NCBI RefSeq assembly: GCF_949987535.1
Contig: NC_080081.1
Span: forward strand, 38,170,428-38,234,427
Source of the DNA: Balaenoptera acutorostrata
Lineage: Eukaryota > Chordata > Mammalia > Artiodactyla > Balaenopteridae
Direction: 5' to 3'
DNA length: 64,000 nt
The notes beneath the pieces were generated by a model. The model made no database searches and was not told where the DNA came from. It saw only the letters and a list, made by a program, of their open reading frames with translations. Of the stretch, positions 11,481-24,867 are shown piece after piece. Each line of letters starts with the position of its first letter. The stretch's first letter is position 1. The position numbers and the translations under genes are program-made.

Positions 11481-11734
11481 TGTATTAATTTTATCCATAA
11501 TTAGTAATTACAACAACTATTTTCATATGCCAAATGTGGGTATGCATTAGATTTGACAGCTCTCATAATTTTATTAATATTCTCTCAGATCATTAGTTGA
11601 CTTCTCTTACAATTTTTCCCTGAGATGGAAGACATTGCAGTGTGCAGTGAAAACTAAAATAGCACCCTTTGTGTTTTCCTGATGGTGATATCCACTGTCT
11701 CTCTCCCCTATTCCTCTCATAGGCAAACATTTGT

Positions 11735-11990
11735 AGAAGTAGTGGTTTTCAAACATTTTGATCATGATTCAGAGAAAAAAGTTTATTTTACAGCACATCA
11801 CAATACTCTCTCCCAACACATAATTATATAAACAAAGCAAAATATTTTTTAAAAGATATGCACTCTCAAAAGTATCATTCTATTCTATTTCATTTTAAGA
11901 CATACTTTCATAAATGTGTTGCTGCTGGAAGTTTAAAAATCCATTGCCCTAAAGAAAATGAGTTGATAAGTATGTTTCATAAAAATATCC
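11735..11990. mobile_element. Possible hAT-type MITE relic
   Basis: 'gtagtggttttcaaacatttt' near 11739 resembles the terminal region of old mammalian hAT MITEs (cagtggttttcaaac type). The following body (ttattttacagcacatcaca, tctattctatttcattttaag) fits a known non-autonomous pattern. I do not see a clear opposite terminal repeat, so this is tentative. Confidence 0.35.
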
Positions 11991-12055
11991 AAATAAAAAA
12001 TCACTGCATTGAATTTTAGTAGTAATAAAAAGAAATAAATGGTTTTTTGGTACTA

Positions 12056-12060
12056 TTTTT

Positions 12061-12110
<50 letters not shown>

Positions 12111-12117
12111 TTCCTTC

Positions 12118-12152
<35 letters not shown>

Positions 12153-12164
12153 TTCTTTTCTTTT
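12056..12164. repeat. (TTTC)n microsatellite derived from a SINE tail
   Basis: About 25 TTTC units with a short TTCC interruption near 12108-12120, ending in tttcttttctttttt. It directly adjoins the 3' side of the antisense SINE at 12165-12270. On the minus strand it is therefore a (GAAA)n expansion of the SINE's A-rich tail. It is likely polymorphic. Confidence 0.97.
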
Positions 12165-12273
12165 TTGGTCATGCAGCTTGTAGGATCTTAGTTCCCTGAC
12201 CAGGGATCAAACTCAGGCCCCTGGCAGTGGAAGCACAGACTCCTAACCACTGGATTGCCAGGGAATTCCCAAT
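12165..12273 (-). mobile_element. Short tRNA-derived SINE (CHR/CHR-2-like), antisense
   Basis: The minus strand reads gggaattccctggcaatcca, gtggttaggagtctgtgctt and a B-box-like 'gagtttgatccctggtc', then enters the GAAA tail. The body is only about 105 bp, shorter than the 300-bp SINEs elsewhere in this window, so this is a short subfamily. A 10-bp TSD gtactatttt occurs at 12050-12059 (before the tail microsatellite) and 12274-12283. Confidence 0.9.
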
Positions 12274-12283
12274 GTACTATTTT

Positions 12284-15200
12284 CAAAAGTTTTAGATGTA
12301 GCACTGTTTGCCACAGCCTCTCTCAATTTTGTTACCCTTAAAATAAAAGCTGTAATATTTTCCATTCAATAAAACTTGCTGAGTACAAATTATATGTAAA
12401 ATTATATAAGTAAACTGTTTAAGAATGACATGGCACAGTTAAACATACTTTAACACTATATTAAAGAAATAAAGAATTGAGAACCATATTTTAGTATAAT
12501 ATTAAACACTTCTTATATAAGCAATAGTAATTGTCTATCTTTGTTAGCTATTTGTTGAGGGATTATCTACATTGAAATTATGAAATCATTAGTGAGAGAG
12601 TAAAACATATCATCTGTGGTTCTTATCCCAGAATAAGACTGCTTTTCTAGTCTCATGCCCAGTCAAATAGTATACCACTAAGCAGTGTATAGCTTCTGAC
12701 ATTTGTTGAAGATTTTCTATATATAAAATATGACTAAAGCTTCAAATAGCAAAATGCCTAATGTCTCTTCTTCCTCAAACCACCTAGTAATTTTCCTGCA
12801 GTGTGTCACATTGAAAATTTAAAATAACCAGTTAGTTGTAAAAAAGAAATAAATAATATGGAAGCAGATATAGATTATATATTTTAAGACTTTTTGAACA
12901 AACGTATCAAAATATTTGTAATTTTTAGTATTTATTGGAGCATAGGCTTAATGATTTGCTCAAGGTCACAGGGTTGATCATTGAAAGATTTATGTTTGAT
13001 ATTGAGTACATCTGCCACTTTGTCCTAGGACCTAAAAAGTTTCCCTTATTATAGAAACACTCTACTCTGAAACAGAAAATATAGTTTTAATATGTAGACT
13101 AGAGCTACACTTTTTCCTTAGTCTTATTTTAAGCTTATCAACTCCTTGTTCTATTTTGTAATTGTATGTAGTACACATAATTTATGTTTTAATTCCAAAA
13201 CCTACTAGACATTGACATTAAGCAGAAGATGCCAAATATATTGTCTATTTCTTTGAAAATTTTTTTTGTCTCTAATAAAATGTGACCAGATACACTTTCA
13301 TATAATTTAGCTTAATGCTGGCTGTTGCTATTTCCTACAGGATTTACATAAAGTACAGGCTTATAGAGTTAACCTCAATAATCAAACTGGATGAAGTTAT
13401 TTTCATTTAATTCACCTTCATTTAATAAAATGAAACACAATAGAGTTGAATTATTTTTATATCTCTTCAGATCAAGCCCTTGTAACATTAAATGCTGTAA
13501 ATGTATGAGTTGAAACGTTATGATTCACTGAAAAGCAAAACTACTGCACAAGACACAGCAAATTTGTGTATACCCCTTACTGTAACATAATGATAAGAAT
13601 ATGTTTTTGATGCATGCATGCCTCATATACATAACACAAATAGCAAATCACCACCATTCTTAATTTAAGATTGCCTATTAGTCCATGAGATTTAACTGTC
13701 TCTGAAGACCTAAAAATTTCAATATTTGAGTAAGTTTCTGCCTTAAATTGTCTGCTTCAGTAATTTCATTATGTTAGGTGTCTTCATATATGCATAATTC
13801 ACAGATATATATTTCAAGTAGGAAGCTATTTTGTCTTCAGTACTTGGAAGGTTAAGTAAAGATGGCTAGGGCAATGGAGATTATCTAAGAAAAAGCATAA
13901 AAGACTTTTCTGTATTTCATAGTATCCTTTTAAAAAATAATCTAAATTTCTAAAATTGCTCAACTTAGCACTTGAAAAGATGATGCACTCCATCTAGCCA
14001 CAGAGAGGAGCTGCAAGAACCAGTCAGCTGTATGAACCAAGTAAAACCCTTGTCTCAAATGCAATGAATGGATTTTTTTCACCTGTTCTTACAGTAAAGC
14101 ATACCAGGGTATAGTGGGCATCTAGCCAGAAACAGAGAGGCAGCAAAAGAGAAGTGCAAGGGGAGGAAAAGTAATTCACTAAAATAAATTTACTGGAAAC
14201 TTTTGGGCAGCCGCCAACCAGGATGAAGGCAAAGCAGAGAAACAAATTATATCCACATAACTTTAGCAATGAAAAACAGAGGCATGAAAAAGGTAATACC
14301 CTTTTCCAAAAGGTTATTTGAAGTCCATATTTTGGAATAAAGTATAAGCAGTCTCCAAAGGGAAAAAAAAAAAAAGCTCTGATGTTTTGAAATATTTGAG
14401 GATGTTATTTAAAACAGGAAACATATTTCCCATAGACATTATATAATAAATGATAATTAGATCATCATGCCAAAAGCAAGTTTATTTCAGCAATAGAGGA
14501 TGCAATGGCTACAACTGCCTGATGCTTCTCTGACCTCTGTGTGTAATGACATATCCAGAGGGAAGTGCATTTCCATTCCCATCTTGCGAGATCAAGATCC
14601 TGTTTCTTATTGTCAAAAAGTATAAGGAGATTTCCTGCTGGTGGGGAAAATTCTCTATGAAGGGTTATCTTCAGGACATGAATCAATTTCCTGCAAGGTG
14701 GGATCTGGGAATACAGGAGGAGTTAATTGAACATTGTTTGTGATTATCATGGGGTGATGTGAGGGCCTAATACTGAAAATCAAGAACAAGATATTCAGAA
14801 ACAGCTTCAGGTATATGCCATTTCTATCATATTTTTTAACAAGGTGTGGGTTGTTTTGATTTTTTTGTCAGCCCCAAGAATCAGCTGCCTTCTTTATTTT
14901 CCACATTTTCACTACTTATTTCCTAAAACTACAGTGTATTTTTCTTCAAATTTTTGTGGAAAATTATACAACATTTATTCTTTCCTTCTATCCCTGTCAA
15001 GCACACAAATATTTCTACATACATTCAGTGCTTGTAAAAAGAGTTAAATAGTAATATTCTTCCTCCTAAAGACTCTCTCTCTTTTTAAATTAGGAGTTTT
15101 AAATAAAACATTGCAACATAAGTATTTCATGAATGATTAATGTTAGTTACATAAAAGAATACATATTTTCTTAAATTTGTTTTATAGTTCTTGAAAAATG

Positions 15201-15929
15201 GGAAGTGGAGAAGAAGGTAAAAGATGATAAGGACTTTTGAAATCTTAGTAGTAAGAATAAATATTGTTGTTTATTAAATAACCAACATGATAGCAATGTC
15301 CTTCTTTCTCATCTTACCAGACTTCTCTTTATAAAGACAAAGCAGGAATACAAGGCCAACTAATTTTGCTCCAAATGAAAGGTTAAGAAAAAAAAGAAAT
15401 TCCAAGTATAAGGGTGAATAAATTTTCTTCTCCTCTCTTAGAGTCTGTGTCTAGTCCTACGAACTAAACTGACGTAAAACAAGCTAACAGGAGAAAAGCA
15501 TACAAATTTAAATTTTTTTTTGTACATAGGAATCTTCAAAAGGAAAATAAGAATCTGAAGAAGCCAGTAGGTCCAAAAACTTATATATCTTTTTAAACAA
15601 AGAGTAATAAATTGTTGCTATTTGATAAGAAAAGATGGATTGGGCTGAGGGCAATAAATTGTAGGACCATGACTAGGAAATATATAGGAGAAACTAATGG
15701 AAGATAGGGGTTACTTCATTAGATTTACTTATACATGTTCATTTAAGTGTTGACCCCCAATCTCTGGTAATAAGAATGCTTTTCTCTTCCTAGTACAGGG
15801 ACGGAAAGTTTTCCATCATAAATTTTATGGTCTGTTTTTAGGCAGAAAGAGGAGAGCAGAGAGACCTTCCTGCATCTCCTCTTTCTTAAGTACCTTCAAC
15901 TCAAGATAATCAGTATGCAAGCAATTAAC
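12284..15929. other. AT-rich spacer, largely unassigned
   Basis: No gene is supported; the open frames here are short and unrelated to anything I recognise. A MIR-like fragment is listed at 12945-13030. The segments at about 14490-14750 and 15430-15900 (tctctggtaataagaatgct, tacagggacggaaag) have the texture of very old LTR/ERV repeats, but I cannot name them. Confidence 0.5.
12945..13030 (+). mobile_element. Possible MIR SINE fragment
   Basis: 'taatgatttgctcaaggtca' followed by 'cagggttgatcattgaaag' matches the conserved MIR core 'aacttgcccaaggtcacacag' loosely. It is short and diverged. Confidence 0.45.
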
Positions 15930-16280
15930 TAAATGTTTGTGTCTCCCCCAAATTCATGTTGAAATCTTAACCCCTAATGTGATGGTGTTAGGAGGTGGGG
16001 CCTTTGGGAAGTAATTAGGTCATAAGGGTGGAATTCTCATAAATGGGACTAGTGCCTTTATGAAAGAAACCCAAGAGGGCTCTCTAGAACACTTTCTGAC
16101 ATGTGAGCCTACAAAAAGATGTAGTCAACAGTCTACCTGGAACAGGGACCTCACCAGAATCGACAATGCTGGCACTCTTATTTCAGACTTCTACCCTCCA
16201 GAAATGTGAGGAATAAATTTCTGTTTATAAGCCATCCAATATATGCTACTTTGTTATAGCAGCAGGAACTGGCTAAGATA
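15930..16280 (+). mobile_element. Ancient MaLR/MLT1-like LTR relic (solo)
   Basis: The block reads like a mammal-wide LTR: 'gtgtctcccccaaattcatg', 'ttgaaatcttaacccctaat', 'gtgatggtgttaggaggtgg', 'ggcctttgggaagtaattag', then 'cagaaatgtgaggaataaat' (AATAAA near 16211) and 'cagcaggaactggctaagata' at the end. No internal retroviral-like region adjoins it, so it is a solo LTR. The subfamily name is from memory and uncertain. It has no coding capacity. Confidence 0.65.
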
Positions 16281-16562
16281 GAAATTGGTACCCAGAAGTA
16301 GGATGCTGCTGTAATAGATACCAAAAAATGTGGCTTTGGAACTGGAAGATGGGTAAAGATAAAAACTTCTAGAAGAACAGTCTTAGGTAACATAATATAA
16401 CCACAAGAGTGATTTCCCATAGCATTTGCCTCATTCTATTGTTTAGAAGAAAGTCACTGGCCTTTCCCACACACAGGGAGAAGGGATTGATTATATAAGA
16501 ATGTGAGCATCCAGTGGATGGTGATCATGGGAGCACCTTAAAATCTGTTCATTACTATCTTT
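16281..16562. other. Short spacer, unassigned
   Basis: 'agtcactggcctttcccaca ... agggagaagggattgattat' looks repeat-like, but the family is not identified. No gene is seen. Confidence 0.45.
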
Positions 16563-19350
16563 TACAGGGTTTGGTGTCAGGATAACATTGGCCTAATGGA
16601 ATAAGATGAAAACTGTTAGTCTGAAAAAATGTTAAGCATTTATGTAAAATTGGCATTGATCTTCCTTAAATGTTTGGTAGAATACACTAGTGATATCATC
16701 TGGGCCTGGAGTTTTCTTTGTTGGAAGTTTCTTTGTAATTACAAATTCATATTCCTAAATGGCTATAGGTCTATTTAGGTTATCTATTTTTTTCTTGAGT
16801 GAGTTTCAGTACTTTTGTGTTTCAAGAAATTTGTGCATTTAACAAAATTTTCTTAATTCACTGTTATAATATTCTCTTATTATAATTTTAATATTTTTAA
16901 CATATGTAGTAATGCACCCTCTCATCTTTCTTATATTGGTAATTCATTTCCTGTCTTGTTTTTTTCTGATTAGTCTGAATAATAGTTTAAGAATTTTACT
17001 CTTCTTTTCAAAGAAATAACTTTTGGATTCACTGATTCTTATTATAAATTTTGCTCTCAATGTTATCATTTTGGGTGTTCATCTTTAGCATTTTCTTCTT
17101 TTTCTTATTTACATTTGATTAATCTCATCATTATAATGAAATGATTGTCTTTATTCCTAGCAACATTATTCCTGAAAAGTTTTTTATAATCAGATATTCA
17201 TATGGCTTCTAGTGTTACTTGGTTAGAACTAACATTGTATATCTTTTGCCATTCTATTACTTCTAATCTATCTGTGGTTTTATAGTCAAAGTGTGACAAT
17301 TCTGCTTTTAATTGAAAAGTGTAGAAATTTTAATTTTATTATTTATAAAGCTGGATTTAAATTTTCTTTGTAAGTGATCGCTTTGTATTTATTTTATCTG
17401 TTTTTTGATCTATTTTTCATATTGGATTAATTATTAAATATGATTCAATTGTTTCATTTATTTATTTTTTATTTTTTTATTGACAGTTAATTGATTTACA
17501 ATGTATTAGTTTCAAGTACGTAACGAAGTGATTCAATTATATATATTCTTTTTCCGATTCTTTTCCCTTATAAGTTATCACAAAGTTCTGCTTCATTTTT
17601 TAGTGATTACTTTAAATTTATAGTATACATCTTTAACTTATCACAAATAATCTCATACCACTTAACGTATAGCCTATAACATATAACGCATAGCAATAGT
17701 ATGTGACTTTACCTTACAACCATATACTTCCATTTTCCCTGTCCTAAACTCTATGTTTTTGTTTTACTTAGAACTATGTGATAAGCTCCACAATATATTA
17801 TTATTAGTTTTCCATTAAGCAGTCAACTATCATTTAAATGATGCAAAAATAATAAAAATGTACCTGTCCAAAGCTTTACCTTTGATTCACCTTTTATTAT
17901 GGAAAGATGTTTTTGTTGATAATAGAATTCTACATTAACTCTCCCACTACATCCACTTCCCATTTCAGGACTTTAACGTGTTTTTTCACTTTTCTTGATT
18001 GCAATGTTTTCATAACAATCTGCTATAATTCATGCTTTTCTTCCTCTGTATATAATGTGACATTCTTTCTCTGGTTGTTGTTAACATTTTCTCTTTTTTA
18101 CTTTTTAATATTTTTTATAATTTGAATTATGATGGAACTTAGTGCAGATTTCTTCATTTTTATTTTCATTTGTTTTTGTTAACTTTCTTAGTTCTGAAGG
18201 TTTTGTTTTTACCAGATTTGAAAACAAATTGATCTCCTTATATCAGCTATGACAATTATACATAGTCAGCCATTTGAAATTGGACTACAGTTCATGATAT
18301 TTTATTCTTATTTTCAGTTGTTTTTCTCTCTATTTAGACAGTTTCTATTGCTTCATCTTCAAGCGTATTAATCTTATCTTTTGCAGTATCTAATCTACTG
18401 TTAATTTGATCAAGTGTATATTTCCTGCCAGAAATTTTATTTTCCCTCTTAAGAAGTTTACATGTCTTTTATTTACCTCTTTTTATTTCCCTCTTTAACA
18501 TATTCATAATTTTTTAACACATGAAACATAATTATATTAACTCTTATTTTTCTTGTCTACTAATTCTACCTGTTATTCCTGGATCTTTTTCTATAGACTT
18601 TTTTTTTATTATTATGAATTGTATTTTTTTCCTTTTTGTATGTGTAATATTATTTTTTTGGATGCTAGACATGGTAATTTTTACTGTATTGGTTGATGAA
18701 TACTTGTGTATTCCTAAACATACTTGAGCTTTCTTTCAGGATGTAGTTAAGTTACATGGACCAGTACAATCTTTATTGTGGGATTAATTTTTATTTATGA
18801 CTAAGGCAATTGCCTTCTATTTGACTTGATGCCCATCTATTATTATGTTTTTCCACTCTGACTGGTAGGAAGATGATATATTTCTAGCCTTGGTGTTCCC
18901 TAACAATTATTCTGTTGGCTTGTTTTCAGTGATTCTTCTCTTGGCCTCAAGTGCTTTCGTCTCATATGTGCTGATCAGGACTCAGCTTAAATATCAAGGA
19001 AATCATGTGCAGATGTCTGGACCTCTCTTTCTGTGCACTTCTTTCCTCACAGTGATGTTTTCTTTCCTCCTGTACTCTGTTCTGTAAATTCTAGGCAACT
19101 TGGCCTTCTTGAATTCTTAACTATCTGTGTTTAGCTGAGGGAGTATTCTGGGCTCTGAGTTCTCATTCATGTACTGTGATCTAGATACTTTCTCTAGGCA
19201 GTAAACTGGCTAAACCACAGGAATAGTTCTGTCAGAGATCACTGCCTTATGCTGCATCTTTTCAAAATTTCATTTTGACATTTATGTTTGTTTGTTTAAA
19301 GTGGGATGATTACATTTAGTAGTTTCTGGTACCCCATCATGGTTGGAAGT
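16563..19350 (-). mobile_element. Old decayed L1, antisense
   Basis: Read on the minus strand it goes from a 5'-UTR-like end (about 19350-18750) through ORF1-like (about 18500-17880) into ORF2 sequence (about 17450-16563). ORF2 is recognised by the antisense of the RT Pro-Gly-Pro-Asp block (catctgggcctgg near 16700) and by 'cttgagtgagtttcagtac', 'ctttcttatattggtaattc' and 'tcttttcaaagaaataactt', which match antisense old L1 consensus text. All frames are closed. A separate L1 3' end appears to be inserted at about 17459-17590. The level of decay suggests an insertion much older than the L1 copies at 29629 or 46823. Confidence 0.75.
17459..17590 (-). mobile_element. Short L1 3'-end fragment, antisense
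   Basis: A T-rich start (atttattttttatttttttat) is followed by 'gttaattgatttacaatgta', 'ttagtttcaagtacgtaacg' and 'aagtgattcaattatatat'. This is the antisense of the artiodactyl L1 3' UTR end and is also seen at 28090. Possible TSD: ttgtttcattt near 17450 versus ctgcttcattt near 17590. It lies inside the older antisense L1. Confidence 0.6.
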
Positions 19351-22300
19351 AGAATTCAGTAGATTATTAGTAATTGATGATATTTGAATCATTCTATATT
19401 TCAGATTTAAAATAAAGAGCTAAACTTGAAAGAATTCATATAAACCTGAGACTGAAAGTAAAGTTAATTACAGTATCTGTATAGGACCAGAAAGAAAAAA
19501 AAAAGAAACTGATGATCAAGAAAAAGATAAAACCAACTGCAGAACTGAGAGTAGAAATCCTCTCCAGCACTAAAAGTCATAACAAGGCTGTTCATCCTAA
19601 CATGGTGGGAAAACCATAGTGTAAAACCAGAATTAAGGTCTACATATTCAGTAGATCAGTTAACAAAATAATATCAGAGACACCATTCACAAAGAAGAGC
19701 ATCGCCATACTCAGTCCTCCAAAGTACAGACAAAAATGACCAAGATATCTGCACAACTGGAAATAAAGAGCAAGATATATAATACAAAGTCAAGGATTAA
19801 GGTAAAATAACAGGCATGTTCATATAAAGTAATAGTATAGAATTAGAAGATTCAATACTTTTATATGACACCTGTGGAGGAAAGACTAATTCCAGAATGA
19901 TAAGCTGTGAGAAGGTAGATATTAAGAAGACCTGGTTGAGGTGAAAGACAGGTGGACAGTGTCAAAAACCTGTCACTGCAAGATAGAACCTGACTTATTT
20001 TCATGAAAATAGATTTGATTAATTTAACTTTTCAAATTCAGGGTTTTCTTGTTTAGATCATTTAAAGATTTACTGATACAAAAATAAATAATACATGTGG
20101 AAAATAACCAAAAACATTTTCACTTCTCTTCTATTTTACATTTACATAGGAAACAAAATAGGTTAACTGAAATTTTCCATCTGTAAAATTAGTAAATTTT
20201 TCAATTTTTATGAAAAGTTAGTTACTACAGAGTTAACTGAATAAATTTTAATATATTTTAATATTTATCAAAGGATAAACACATTTATTATACTGAGTTT
20301 ACTTTTAGTGTTGTGAAAGTGTAGAATTAGAGCTAATTCTGAAAATGGTAGGAAAATAGCAGTTGGATATGAAAAATTATAATACATTCTAATAAGAAAG
20401 CAAAAAAACAAAAAAAAGGTAAAAGAAACTTCCAGTTTTTCAATAATAAGGACAACAAAAGTAAGAACATCTCAAAGGAAAGGAAAAGTTTTGAATGGGA
20501 AAAGGAAGATAAATAATTTGGGGAAGAAAACATATGGCATTTTGTTTTGTTATAAATAGAGGTCTATCTCATAGCAAAAAACTACAAAGTATAGTTTACT
20601 ATCTTAAATCCCTGTAGGATATTTTTGAAAAGCAACAAAACATGCTATAATTTTGTGTATTCCATGGTTTTGACAGGAAACAATTTCAAGTTTTCTTGCA
20701 TTTTTGATTCAAAGAAATAAATAAAATAAATCAGATATGGTAAAGAAAAAAATCAGATATGGTAAGGAAAAAAATCATTGTTATTGATAAAGTTTCTTTC
20801 AATAAAATAAGAAAAACATATTTTAGAACAAAAAGTTTCTGTAAATTGTTTTACTTTAAGAATATAACCAAATATTTTTCTTTGAAAGATTAAATCTGAT
20901 TAGAAAGGAGTTTGATATTTTTAATATTGCTCTACAATAACACAACTTTAAAACTGTATAGATCATCTATTAAATCTATATTTCCAGTTTTAATCATGGT
21001 TATAATAGTGTAGGTACTGGATTAAGAAAATGTTAGATTCCTCCTAAAATTCTACTAGAATGTACAATAGAGAAATATAACTATTCTTTTTTCTAAGAAA
21101 CAGCATGCCAAATCTTAATCATAGTTTTTTCTTTTTAATTACCCATTACATGTATTGACAAATAGCCAAAATACTTTATTTTTCAGTTTCATATATGTTG
21201 CCATTTGGACAAAAAAACTACATTTATGATAAAATTTTACAACGGATTTATATTGGTAAAGAGTTCTTGTCTACTTATTCCCTCTTAATAATTTAAGCAG
21301 CTTGATTTGTTTTCTGCAAAATATCTTACGTTCAACACATTGAAATAAATGACTGATGCTTTCTTCCCTGCAAAAGAAAAAACATACATGTATATGTGTA
21401 TGTATATATATAACTATGGTAGAATCCAAGGACTTTTTTTAAGTCAAACAATAGACAATTAAAAATTATTGAATTTTGCTAAAAGCTTAACTTTAAAGTT
21501 TTTATTATTGCATGAAGTTATATAATGATAGGAAGTACAGCATGCTCAGTGGTATACATTATAACAGCAGTTACAGAGGCACGTGGAACATGTTAAAGTT
21601 GTTTTCAAACCTTTAGAATTTGAAATGGATAATGCTTTTGACCCTCTCAACACAGTAGACTCACTATCCCCAGAGAGTACTTTCACTGGCTTGTTAATCT
21701 CCATCTAAGTAGTAAACCATGTACCAGTATAATAAAGATCAAGTCAGTTAAAGTATCTCTGGTCCCAGTTAATGCATAAATACTTCTGGCAGCAAAGATA
21801 AAACCAGAAAATACCCAGAGGTATCTAAGCAACTGCAAACTGAAGATAAAATTATTCAACTTAGTGGAATTGCTAAATTTAAGGCCAATATAGAAATTTT
21901 ATCACTTTATCCTGAAAGAAGTTGAAAAATCTAGTACTTCAAATAATATATTGTAGAAGATGAAGTGCTTAACTTGCTGTTGTAGGTGTAGCTGTCTCTG
22001 GACTTACTCCTGTAATGCTCACTAAAAAGAAAAAGTAAATGATGAATCTTTCATATATATGACTGTGACTTTTCAAAATTATCGTGAAAGAAAGTTACTG
22101 CTTACTGTGTATTTAGTGTTCACAAATATTTCCAGCTATTAGAATATTACCTATTGAGCAAAGGTGCACATTTAGGCTAACTGAAACATAGTTGTGTTGT
22201 AAATATAGATGCCAATTTTCAGGTTTATTCCACGTGGAACACCAGAGCTTAATAATGCAAAAAACTATTATTATCAGAAAGTGAATTGTTTAATCTTGAC

Positions 22301-22594
22301 TTTATGAAAAATTTTAATCACTTTGGAATACATAGTAATTAAGAAATCAAGTATTTGATCCATGCAGCCAATTAAAATTATTTCCTGCTAGTTTATTAAT
22401 ACATCTTTTTCTGTCACTTGAATTTAGTCAGGCATACAAATCCATCATCCCCACATAGACATGTTTCTGTCAGATCTATTTATAATAATGATTCATCTTT
22501 ACATGTTCATAATTTATTTTATTTTTTAAAAAGTGTGTTATTTTTACATTAATGTATATGTTAAGTACAGCTATGTGAAATAGATTTGGCAGTT
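19351..22594. other. AT-rich spacer, unassigned
   Basis: I see no coding region, SINE or L1 text. It is mostly A/T-rich. A 22-bp tandem duplication at 20729-20772 is listed separately. Old repeats may be present below my recognition limit. Confidence 0.55.
20729..20772. repeat. 22-bp tandem duplication
   Basis: Two adjacent copies of a 22-bp unit (aatcagatatggtaaagaaa plus two A) differ at one base (aaag versus aagg). This is a simple local duplication in AT-rich DNA. Confidence 0.9.
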
Positions 22595-22700
22595 CTTATC
22601 ATCCCCATTTTACAGATAAGAATACACAAAGACCAAGGGCAAGAAGAGATAATTGAGATAATTTTAGGTTCCCAGAGCTACTTATTTATATGTTAAAAAC
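22595..22700 (+). mobile_element. MIR SINE relic
   Basis: 'cttatcatccccattttaca' followed by 'gataagaatacacaaagacc' and 'ttcccagagctacttattta' matches the sense MIR core (catccccattttacagatgag ... ggtcacacagcta) with mutations. Confidence 0.65.
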
Positions 22701-24867
22701 TAATAGTCTTCCTATTATGTTACACTTCCAGTTAAGAATATCTAAGTAGAAATGATTAATTATTCATAGAGCAGTGTGTTTTCTTCTAGAAAGAGGAATA
22801 CTTTTTATTAAAGGGATGGTTTAAAATCCTAAAATCAAGCAAGTTGGTACTCCTTAATGATTGCTCAAAGAATTCGAGATAGAACTATAGCCATCTTTTC
22901 ATTTGGACTTAAAAATCATTTCACAGTTAAACAGGCTATAAATAAACTGTATATAATCCTCTCCTTTGGATTATATTATATACACATAATTGTCTGAAAT
23001 CAGTGAGCTCTGCAGAAATGTACTTATATATTGAGGTGGATCTGAAACTGCTACAAAACCCAGAGGGTTCAACTTTTCTCCAGAAGTTAATAAAAGAGGT
23101 AGGGGCACTGTCTAGTGCTCCCCAGATACCTGAGATCATCCTTTTTTTCTGTTTCTGAGGGCCACTCCTCTAACTATGGTGTGAACTTGCTTCCACTAAT
23201 GCATGCCTGTGGCTCATCTTGGAAGACTGCCCTTGAACCATTGAAGCACCTACCTTTTAACCACAAATGTAGAGAGCAGAAGTGCCTGGGGGTTTCCGTC
23301 TCAGAGTATGAAAACGTAAACTTTCCCTGCTGAAATCACAATGAAATCAGACTTATCCTGACCTTTCCCTCTATCCTGGCTTCATCCCCATCCTTGACAA
23401 ACTTCCCCTACTCTCTTGCCAGATTCTCAAAACATGTCACTTGCACGTGAGTCCCTATTTCAGGTCATGGTACCCAGCCAAAGACAGTAGAAAATTCACA
23501 ACTACTCCAATATAGCTGTTGATCCAAGGATTTGTCTCTAAATGAGGATACATTCTTCCTGTGGCAGTGCCCAGGACACTGTCAACATTTATCGTTTTAC
23601 TTCCCCTTTGTCCTATGCTTCAAAGATGACTTAATCACTTCTATTTTTTTAAGATTTTCTTCTGAAAACGTTATTAGACTTTATTGTTTACAGTCAAGTT
23701 TTACTGGTTTGGCAGTCATTCTACACAAATTAAATTTAGCAGATTTACTTTCAACAATAATATTACTTTCAAATCCTTTGGATAAGACACAGTGGAAACC
23801 TTTAAACTAAGAACAAAAACTAATGGCATGGACATAATTTCATATAAATGAGGGATCCCAATCAATATTTTATTTGGAGGTGTTTAATAAAAGAAAATAA
23901 TTACACTCAGAGACAGCAACTGGTGATTTGAAATACATTGCTCAATCATTCAAACTCTTGAGGAATAAAACTCTTTCCCAGAATTTCTTGAAAGAGATAA
24001 TTAACTTTCTGCAGATTCGCTGGATTGGGGACTCTTGCTTATATTAAGACTATAATGATACTTTCTGTTTAATTGTCATGACTTTTATATGATTGGCCTA
24101 GTCATTTTTAATAATTAGGTACTATTCTTCACATATTTACAGAAGAAGTAACTGAAACTCAAAAAAAATCAGGTTGTTAAATGTTACATGGTAGTATGTA
24201 ACCCAAAGAGGTCTTAAATATATAGATTTGATTTCTAAATTCCATGTTGTTTCAAAGGCATTAAAATTCAGGAGAGGTTATTTAAGCAAAAACACAAGTA
24301 ATACAGATAAAACAATTTTGCTCATAATATCTAGAAAACTGAGAGAAAAATCTATGTGTTATATCCATTTCCAAATATATACATAATTTTACATATGCAG
24401 AAGTAAGTATCTTGATGGCAACCTGAAGTGTGTACTTTATAGCTTATTTTAAAATGCTTAAACTTAAACACAAATTCAAACATTCAACCTTCAGTGTTCA
24501 ATGTTGTGAATAAGTTCATCTACATTATTAATAAGGGAATTTCAAACTCTCCCTTTTCTAGGAGGTTTTCAAGGCCTCAGGGTTACATTTAAAGACAAAC
24601 TTTAGGAGATCCATCAAGATTCATTTGTCTACTGGTGTTACACACAAGAAGCCCATTGTCTCAACCTTTAGGATACAAGCAGGTAAAGTAGCTGTGTTGC
24701 TCATATGCCACCCCAGGTAGCCAGGGAGTCTCTGGTGAGATCTGAGGACGAGTGCCCCGGATACAGCTTACTTGACTAGACATCTACTCCATTTGGTCTC
24801 TTAGTATCTCATTCAGCCAATGGGACATAGTGAGATTCTCCACTGTTTTCTGAACATGCAGATGACA
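22701..24867. other. Spacer, mostly unassigned
   Basis: The block at 23100-23530 is richer in C/T and G than its surroundings and has short open frames on both strands (for example 23115-23333 and 23532-23810), but I see no domain, signal or flanking splice pattern to support a gene. A MIR-like relic is listed at 24100-24240. Confidence 0.5.
24100..24240 (+). mobile_element. Possible MIR SINE relic
   Basis: 'tactattcttcacatattta', 'cagaagaagtaactgaaact' and 'aggttgttaaatgttacatg' follow the MIR order (tattattccatttacagatgagg, aactgaggct, gttaagtaacttg) at low identity. Confidence 0.45.

Larger units (their letters stand above)
9794..12049. other. AT-rich spacer with old SINE/DNA-transposon relics
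   Basis: No coding signal or splice-flanked exon candidate is seen. Two relics are listed separately (11245-11480 and 11735-11990). The rest looks like unique or unrecognisably old sequence. Confidence 0.55.

Noticed and set aside
14024..14743. Frames of 65-81 codons on both strands
   Set aside because: Overlapping, without domain or homology I recognise; texture resembles an old LTR-type repeat.
23115..23810. Possible exon cluster (less AT-rich, frames of 72 and 92 codons)
   Set aside because: No start context, domain, or convincing splice sites; frames end at random stops. Cannot be excluded without transcript data.
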